From: Roridomyces roridus
Lineage: Eukaryota > Basidiomycota > Agaricomycetes > Agaricales > Mycenaceae
DNA: 64,000 nucleotides
Assembly: GCA_029378245.1 (NCBI GenBank)
Contig: JARKIF010000104.1
Location: forward strand, 52,156-116,155
Reading direction: 5' to 3'
Shown: positions 57,426-64,000 of the stretch, in pieces
Layout of the letters: every line of letters begins with the position of its first letter
How positions within the stretch are numbered: position 1 is the stretch's first letter
Notes under the pieces: model-generated
What the model was told of the DNA's origin: nothing
Database searches by the model: none
What the model saw: only the letters and a program-made list of their open reading frames with translations
Position numbers and translations under genes: made by a program

Positions 57426-57901
57426 GTTTGGAATACTCGAAATGCTCATCTGTGACGATTGTACAGTACACTATCTATCGAGTGGTAGCATCAAAAAAAC
57501 CGAGCAAGTTCCATTTGTGAAGACTAGACGCTACTCGATTCGAACAAGTGAATGTAGCTATGGCACGGGCTGGCGTGCGACAAGCTAAAGTGCGTCTAGC
57601 TCTCGACTTTCGGAGTTCCCGTGTACATCTATGCGTCCCTGGATCTACCACCGCCCACCTGCCGCCGCTCTAGATCAAATTCTTGGAGCGCCGGTACGCC
57701 GGGAAGAAGCAGTCGTGGCCATCGAGCGGTCGAGACTGTGCCATTGTGGAGGACAGAGACTTCGGAGCTCCTTGTCCCCCAGACGTGGAATTGAGTTTGA
57801 ACATAAATTCTAAATAAGCGTCCAGTTAACTCTACCATAGCAAACACAATAACTTAGTACCTCCATGCCTCCGCGTACCTCTACTACAATCCCAGCCATA
57901 C

Positions 57902-59283
57902 TCAAACCTCCGTCATCGGAATAGCCGCCTTACCCCTCGCATGCGAATGCAAGAATCGTGGCGGCCAGATGACGCAATAGAAGCTCATGACGATCCACAG
58001 CGGGAGCGAATCAAGGGAATAAAAGTAGGCTTCGTGCGTGGCGACGGTACCACGGTAGCTGCACGAGTCCAATACCAATTAGTTTCAGACGCATGCTTCA
58101 AGTCGAAAGGACTCACCCGCCGGCGAACTCGGCGATACGGAATGCGGATCGAATCTATCATCCAGGTGAGCCGCAAGATGAAGAAGAAGAGAGGGGAACG
58201 CACGAGAATCCCGATACATGTCAAACACATGGTGTAAAACAGGACTCGCCAGTCTGCGCCGCCGACGAGGGATTTATCCGTGGAGTCTGATTGCCACACC
58301 TCAGGGAACTGCGAGCGGCTACATGCTGAGTGAGTTTTGGCCGTAAAAGTAGGATATAGACCACTCACATTCGGAGCCCGAAGATCACGAGCGTGATCGC
58401 AAACAAGCCGAACGACGCGAGCTGCAGACTGAGTCCTGTAAGCACGATCTACCCGCTCTAATCAGCCTCTCCTCACGTATTCATATTGTCTGTAACGCAC
58501 CTTGGTTCCGATATTGGCTGTGTCAGGATTATTCGAGGCCGTCAACCCGCCGCCGCCGCCCTGCAACAGGAACGTTGCGACGTCACTCCAGACGAAGATA
58601 CGGACGATGCGGGAGGGGCGGATGAACATGGTCTTTTCGACTACCTCATCGTCGAACGTCGAGGCTAGACGTGCGAGGAGGACGTAGTCCGTTGCGAGGA
58701 AAGCGCATGCTGTGGCACACAAGTAAGTATGAATGCAGAGGAGGGATGGACGAGACGCACGCGAGAGGAGGATGAACTAAGTTTCGTTTAGTGTGAGAGA
58801 CAGGAGAACAGGTAACGGGGCGCACCAAGTCCATGACCATGTAAACTCCCAGTGAATCCGGTAGCGCGTGGACGCCAATTCGGACAGCGAACCCGAGGGC
58901 CATGGCTTTGGGCTTCTATGAGCCGGGGCATCGGTGGACAAGAAACACGCACCGGTCATGCCAAGCGTGAGAGTGAGCATGTAGCGTTGCCGCCCATATC
59001 TAAACCAGTCTACGATGCGTGAGTCCCAGCCACCTCGAGACAAAGTGGCACCCACGTATCCAATGGATGGTCGCAGACAAAATGTACAACGTGAGGGCGA
59101 TGGCCGTGGGGGTATTAGAGGGTATGTATCCTGCGCTGCAGGACCGTCGACATCAGGCCGCAGGTACAGCGGACAGGACAAGACGCACATAGGGTCCGAG
59201 TTGGTGTTGTCGTCCGCTCGGGTGGATACGAAGAAAAGAGAGAGGAAGAAGATGGCGAGGGAGAGGTGGTGGTTGCCTGGCAT
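57902..59283 (-). CDS. RTA1-like seven-helix membrane protein
   Basis: Start at 59283 with a signal-peptide-like N-terminus (MPGNHHLSLAIFFLSLFFV). At least eight small introns splice in frame. Exons in order read IAGYIPSNTPTAIALTLYI, HWFRYGRQRYMLTLTLGM, KPKAMALGFAVRIGVH, DLFILLSPCAFLATDYVLLA, RIVRIFVWSDVATFLLQGGG, IVLTGLSLQLASFGLFAITL, IRSAFRIAEFAGGYRG and EAYFYSLDSLPLWIVMSFY, ending MTEV. The FVWSDVATFLLQ.GGGG and IRSAFRIAE blocks are the RTA1 family hallmarks (PF04479). Members sit in the plasma membrane and are linked to lipid flipping or resistance to toxic lipids and azole-like stress in yeast (Rsb1, Rta1). The gene is tail-to-tail with the P450, 476 bp apart. Confidence 0.85.
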
Positions 59284-60262
59284 AGTGGGGGTGGCAAAAA
59301 GTGGCAAAGGGTGGCACGCTGATAAAGCCGAAAAACACCTCGCGAATTTCATGCCGCAGCAAAAATGATCGTTTATGAAACTGATCGGTCCGTTTTCCAA
59401 AGTGATCCGTGCTTGCTGCCTCTTGTTTTTTCCTGCACTTGGTACAGGGGCAGATCGCAGGCGTACATAATCGAGCAATCTCACTCTCTCACATTTTGCA
59501 TTCGCAAAGCTGCCGAGCTCACACTAAATACCTTTCCGATTCATTTCCCTGAGATCATCCAATCTGACAACATGACACCAATTCAACGTGAGCCAATCCA
59601 TGGCACATGCTCGTGCGTCCGCGTCATCATGTTGGTCGAGAATGAGATTGATGGGAGGCGAGTGTAGGCGCTGAGGCTATTACTGTGTAGCGGCTGCGCA
59701 ACAACATAAGACACAAGCCCAGGCCTTGCAGGATACTCGGCGCATCCGACATCGGCAGGTACGTCGTAAACTGTGCATGATGTCAACAATGCGACCAACC
59801 AACGAAGCCGGCTGTAGCGCCGAGCGAGATCAGTGATGGAAAACTCGACATGATCATGAGCCGTTGACACCCGGTTCTCTTCTTGCTGTCGGCACTGTCC
59901 GGCTACTGACGTCGGTCACGATGGCATCCATATTGTGGACCTTGGCGACTCGGCGCCGGGCTTCAACAGAAAGAACTCAACATTGCGAACACAGGTATTG
60001 ATTCAAAAGAGTCCTCCGACGGATCAAGAAAGACAACAGGGAGCCGCCGGCTACACAACCTCTCCTCCTCTTCCTCTTTTTTCTCTCTTTTCCGACATGT
60101 ACGTATCAAAAGCGCCGATTCCAACAATCAAGGTAGCAAAAAACAGTGGCGGCAGCAAGGACGAAGACCGGTTTGACGATGATGGTTCCCGTGGTGTTAT
60201 CACTGGATCCAGAGGTCAGTTTCGGAGAGGATTGGCACCGGGAAAACATACCAGCGAGGCAT

Positions 60263-60565
60263 TCAATTAAGGGCGGCCGGCTCGCAGAGGAGATCCTGGC
60301 CGAGAATGGGCAGGACGCAGCAGCCGGCCTCGCGCCCGGCGTCGAGGATGCAGTTATCCACGAAGTTGTCGGCGTTGGTACCAGTGGGGGGAGTCACACA
60401 GTCGAGGGCAGCGACGCCGAGGACGATGCTGGTGCAGCACTGCGCGACGGAGAAGAGGGCGCCGTTCGCGCAAGCGGGGGCAGGGGGCGCGCCGTTGCGG
60501 ACCTCGAGCGGGTTGGCCATGGCGGCGACGAAGAAGAAGGCTGCGGTGAGGAGAGAGAACTGCAT
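60263..60565 (-). CDS. Class II hydrophobin, intronless
   Basis: A single uninterrupted 100-codon frame. Signal peptide MQFSLLTAAFFFVAAMA, cleavage expected near residue 17. The eight cysteines are C32, C43, C44, C56, C72, C82, C83 and C94, giving C-x10-CC-x11-C-x15-C-x9-CC-x10-C. This short, regular spacing and the flanking residues (CCTSIVLGVAALDC, GCCVLPILGQDLLC) are those of class II hydrophobins such as HFBI, HFBII and cerato-ulmin (PF06766), not of the class I proteins normal in mushrooms. These proteins are secreted and self-assemble at air-water interfaces. A TTTAAAAG element on the minus strand near 60627-60634 may be the promoter. Class II genes in ascomycetes usually have introns; this one has none. 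Confidence 0.9.
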   Translation of the reverse strand: MQFSLLTAAFFFVAAMANPLEVRNGAPPAPACANGALFSVAQCCTSIVLGVAALDCVTPPTGTNADNFVDNCILDAGREAGCCVLPILGQDLLCEPAALN

Positions 60566-60639
60566 GGTTGTGCTGGTGCTTTCGAGGGTGTTCGAAGACT
60601 GCAGAAACCCGGTGGGTGCACGCTGCTTTTAAACTGTTC

Positions 60640-63600
60640 CAGGTGGCGGTGACCTCGTTCGATACTTTATTCTAATTTCATTTGGAAGTTGGAACCGTGA
60701 CGGAGGGCACGTTGTTTCGCACACCCGACCCTTGGCTGTAGACGTTTGACAGAATTCCTATCACCTCTTACCCATTTCCGGTAGGCGTCTTTGTCTACGC
60801 GAGGGCACAGTGAGAGTGATTGCCCATGCCGCGGGATGCCGTGCCGTCTAATCACCTCACGGCTCCACCATGACGAAAAACGTCCGTGAATAGATTCCTT
60901 AGACAGTCGCCTTGGCGCACCGCTTTCAAGCATTTGACCTGCGCAGAACTGTGCCCTACATCCGTATTTACCTGGGTGAAAAATTCGATTCAGCATCCTG
61001 GTTTTGAAGTTCAAAAAGTGCTAGCGAATTAGGTTCCCTCTTCGCTAGACCGAACTGTCACCAAAACAAATTGAACAACATCTCGGAGCCTGTGTTGAAC
61101 CTGTGATTAAGTCCAGAGCCAAGAAGAAGAAGACCCGAATAGTGGCCAACGAGAGTTCAATGGGGAACCCGAAAGCTGGGCGCGCCAGAAGAACACACGC
61201 GGAGCCAACGGGGAAGTTACGGGAGAGTTGACGGAGAAAGGAATAATTATGAGAGACGAGCGCTTCTTCTTCCTCGACCCTGAGTACTGACTGCAACTGC
61301 TTTGGAATGGAATACCTGTACAATATGGGATTCTACCAAATGGAGCGGATAGGCAGAACGGTGCGGAATTGGCTGCTAAAATTGTCCCTGTTGCAATTTT
61401 GAAGAAAGTGCTCACTCGTGGTAGTGGGAGACGTCGAAACTCCGCACACTTGAGAACACGAAAGCGGTCTCATTGGGACTAGCTGCGACCATGGAGCCCA
61501 TGTGGACAATTCCAATTCACACCATTGATCCAACTGCGAGACGACGCATAATTGAGCTCACCGCGCCTTGCTCCAAGGCACGCTGCCTGTTCGGAGGCGT
61601 TATTTATTCCCGAAATTGAAATGGACCACTACTTCTTTTTCACAAGTACTCCACTACACCTTGTTCCTCGGAGATTCTTAACTTGTCACGACTGTCTCCC
61701 GCGGTCCCGTGCCTCCGTTCACATGTAATTCGCGGGAGAACGTGCATGTCCCTTCACTCAAACAACATCCCCTCTGTAGTCCAAGCCCTCTTTCCAAGCC
61801 GCCAAGACGCGCTCCAAGCTCTGCCTCGCTGCCATCGACACGGTGCGTGCTATAATCATGAGCCCACGGACAGTTTTGTGACGTCTCCGTGCTTACCAGG
61901 TGGATGCCCCCACGCCCAGTCGAGCCCTCACGAGGAGCTCAGTCACTGGTCGTCCCTCTCATCTGCCATGGCCCACAGGTATGTTCACATATGATCCATT
62001 CAACCCAGTGAGACCAACGTCAACAGACAGTGACTTCAATCGAAGCGTCCGAGTGGTCTGGATCGTCGAAGGATGCTTGTAAATTATTGTGGAATGAGCA
62101 TTGATTGCCTTTCGATTATCCTTCCTCCCCCTACGGCCCGAGTTGGATCTGGAGTCTGGACGAAACCTCTGTTCCGTCGCTGAAGCCATGAGAGTACCAT
62201 GAGAGTCATTCGTCATTACACACACATTCGCCGTGCAGCCCCAAGGAAATCCACCCCCGCCGAGGCGTAATTCACGTGTAATGACAGAGCAACGCGCCGG
62301 TCTCAAGTTATACGCCGGCAAGCACGGAATTCCCCGCGCTGTGTCACGAATTTGGGGCGTAAGTTGAACCGAGGCGGAACATAGATCACAGAGATGCCAG
62401 CCTTGAAGGATGGGCAGCTTGAATGCACACGTCGCATTCGGATTGATCGGATATGTGGCTGGCTGTTGGAGAATGGAAGAACAAGAATGACATGGCCAAA
62501 GTGCGGTGATAAAGCGGGAGGTAGAGTGTCTCGACTCGAGCCCATCACGGAGGAAAGCTGGAGTCTAGAATACGGCAGCGGCCCAGTGGTCCTGCCCTCG
62601 AGCCTCGAGGCCACCGTCCTGCGAAAATTCCGTGACTTGATTGCAACGGCATTGGTGGCTCGGGAATCCACGCAGGTGCGTAAGCCCTAAATAATCGTCA
62701 ATTTGTCTCTTCGTCAGAGGGGCTGTATGGTAGAAGAAGCGGAGGCGAATAAGGAAGGGAAGGACCAGCAGGGAGGCGGTGGGTCAAGGATGAAGCGAAG
62801 TTCCATGCTTGATGCGGCGACGATGTGAAAAATAAATACCTCTGTCTCTCATACACTGGTAGAATAGACCCGTCAGTAGACGTCGACGACGGACCACAGC
62901 GAAAAATATACCTTGCTCACTCCACCGCTCATACGTCGTCGTGGATTTTGTGCGGATCTTGGTTTGGTTTGGCGAAAATAGACCCACATACAGTGCGGGC
63001 AAAGACCGGCGCGCCAAGTCCATGACGCAGGTCCGTCTGTTCCTCTGTTCAGACAAAGAAAGGCACACCTTGCTTGAGGCACGCGGGCTTGCGCCGGTGT
63101 TTACCCCCGCTGAAATGCACTTGCAGAGAAGACAGCCATGAGCCACGGTGTCGGGAAACCGCAGTCGAAGGGCGGCGTCCAACAACATGAGGGGCCCAAC
63201 GGCAGTAGCAAGTACCTGTAACAGACGCCTCTGGGTGGGTCGGGCAACCGCAGGGATATCGGCAAGTCAACAAAGAGTTTCAGTCGGACTGAGATTATGA
63301 GCAAGGCGTTGTACAGGTGTTTTGCTATTGGGGATCGTTGCTGAAGCGGGGTAAGTAAGTGAGTGAGCCGGGGAGTACGCGCGTACAACTGGACTCTTTA
63401 TACCTGCAGACGTAAACGAGCCACCAATTTCTCTAACCTAGCTTAATATGCCGGACAGGATCGCTTTCATTGCACATTTGTTGCAAGTACCCCATAAACA
63501 AGACCAAACACAACATGCAATTGGTCACCCATACCCCAGACCTCTACCCACGTGCTGATATCAAAAATTTCCAAATCGGGCCACCCATCACCGAGATAGA

Positions 63601-63780
63601 GGCTATTTATGATTGAACTGTTTTTTTTACGGTACAAAAACTTGCACCCTCCTTGCAATGCACTTGCACCACATCCAGCCCACAAACTCTCCTGATGTTG
63701 GGTACCCACTGGAACCCCATCATGCTCCGACCAGAACTAGATCACCACCGCTGCAAGTCCTTCCTAACATATTATCCGCC
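60640..63780. other. Subtelomeric stretch without a supported gene
   Basis: Frames of 60-135 codons occur on both strands (for example 62394-62690 plus, ending LIATALVARESTQVRKP), but none has a signal peptide, domain or exon series I trust. No mobile-element ends were resolved. Typical subtelomeric helicase or repeat genes are not seen. Confidence 0.35.
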
Positions 63781-63800
63781 GGTAATGGCTAGCCATTACC
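63781..63800. repeat. Perfect 20-bp palindrome next to the telomere
   Basis: GGTAATGGCTAGCCATTACC is identical to its own reverse complement. It lies 37 bp inside the start of the telomeric repeats. It could be a protein-binding site or a remnant of an end-repair event; by itself it proves nothing. Confidence 0.6.
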
Positions 63801-63837
63801 AGTTGGATGAGTGGCTGTACCCCCCGTGGGACCTGGA

Positions 63838-64000
63838 TAGGTTAGGTTAGGTTAGGTTAGGTTAGGTTAGGTTAGGTTAGGTTAGGTTAGGTTAGGTTAG
63901 GTTAGGTAGGTTAGGTTAGGTTAGGTTAGGTTAGGTTAGGTTAGGTTAGGTTAGGTTAGGTTAGGTTAGGTTAGGTTAGGTTAGGTTAGGTTAGGTTAGG
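63838..64000 (+). repeat. Telomeric repeat array (TTAGG)n
   Basis: About 32 units of TTAGG run to the window edge, G-rich strand 5' to 3' outward as at a right chromosome end. One unit near 63903-63910 lacks a T (GGTAGG); otherwise the array is perfect. The unit is five bases, with two G, not TTAGGG. Confidence 0.9.

Noticed and set aside
58777..59484. A 235-codon minus-strand frame across the start of the RTA1-like gene
   Set aside because: It reads through introns of the RTA1-like gene; the spliced model recovers the conserved family blocks and explains the sequence better.
62394..62690. Plus-strand frame of 98 codons near the telomere
   Set aside because: No signal peptide, domain, splice sites or promoter element support it. 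Left as a possible but unsupported gene.

Overview
The window looks like the end of a chromosome from an Agaricomycete (Basidiomycota). Most real genes are split by many GT-AG introns of about 45-60 bp, and the gene content fits mushroom-forming fungi: laccase, a GH44 glucanase, a wax-synthase-like membrane acyltransferase, expanded F-box/LRR-like paralogs, a multi-intron P450 and an RTA1-like protein. The right edge is a run of about 163 bp of (TTAGG)n, G-rich strand pointing outward, so the sequence ends in a telomere. The repeat unit is 5 bp, not the TTAGGG usual in fungi.

Layout. 1-2000: degenerate minisatellite DNA. 2000-11600: gene-poor DNA with a GC-rich paired repeat (6300-7095), a fragment of a Zn2Cys6 regulator (7526-7977) and one weak membrane-protein candidate. 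11655-15112: copy A of a segmental duplication, carrying a hypothetical gene, decayed membrane-protein sequence and the clipped 3' end of a GH44 gene. 15412-17476: DHA2-type MFS transporter. 17741-20685: three related F-box-like genes, two of them with nonsense codons. 21715-26231: laccase, then a wax-synthase-like gene with one splice junction that does not resolve. 27175-32256: secreted phosphoesterase, SWIM-RING ubiquitin ligase, and a converging LRR/F-box-like gene.

32710-41825: copy B of the duplication, next to the full-length GH44 gene (41601-44813) and therefore probably the older copy. It has been cut open by at least two well-supported transposon insertions: a 494-bp hAT-type MITE with 8-bp target duplication, and a 2.73-kb terminal-inverted-repeat element that carries a U6 snRNA-like sequence. 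A third candidate TIR element lies between them. Copy A supplies the uninterrupted reference for these sites. A third, decayed partial copy (C) lies at about 47690-48200.

49251-60565: a Pcl/Pho80-type cyclin, a small secreted cysteine-containing protein, a short-chain dehydrogenase, a P450 with two single-base C-run indels, an RTA1-like 7-TM protein and an intronless class II hydrophobin. The last ~3.2 kb before the telomere contains no gene I can support.

Functionally the window mixes plant-wall attack (GH44, laccase), secondary or lipid metabolism (wax-synthase-like, P450, SDR), surface and secreted proteins (hydrophobin, small secreted protein, phosphoesterase) and membrane transport (MFS, RTA1). 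I see no obvious single biosynthetic cluster. The strongest surprises are the class II hydrophobin in a basidiomycete setting, the 5-bp telomere repeat, the U6-bearing transposon, and the duplication that dates several transposon insertions.
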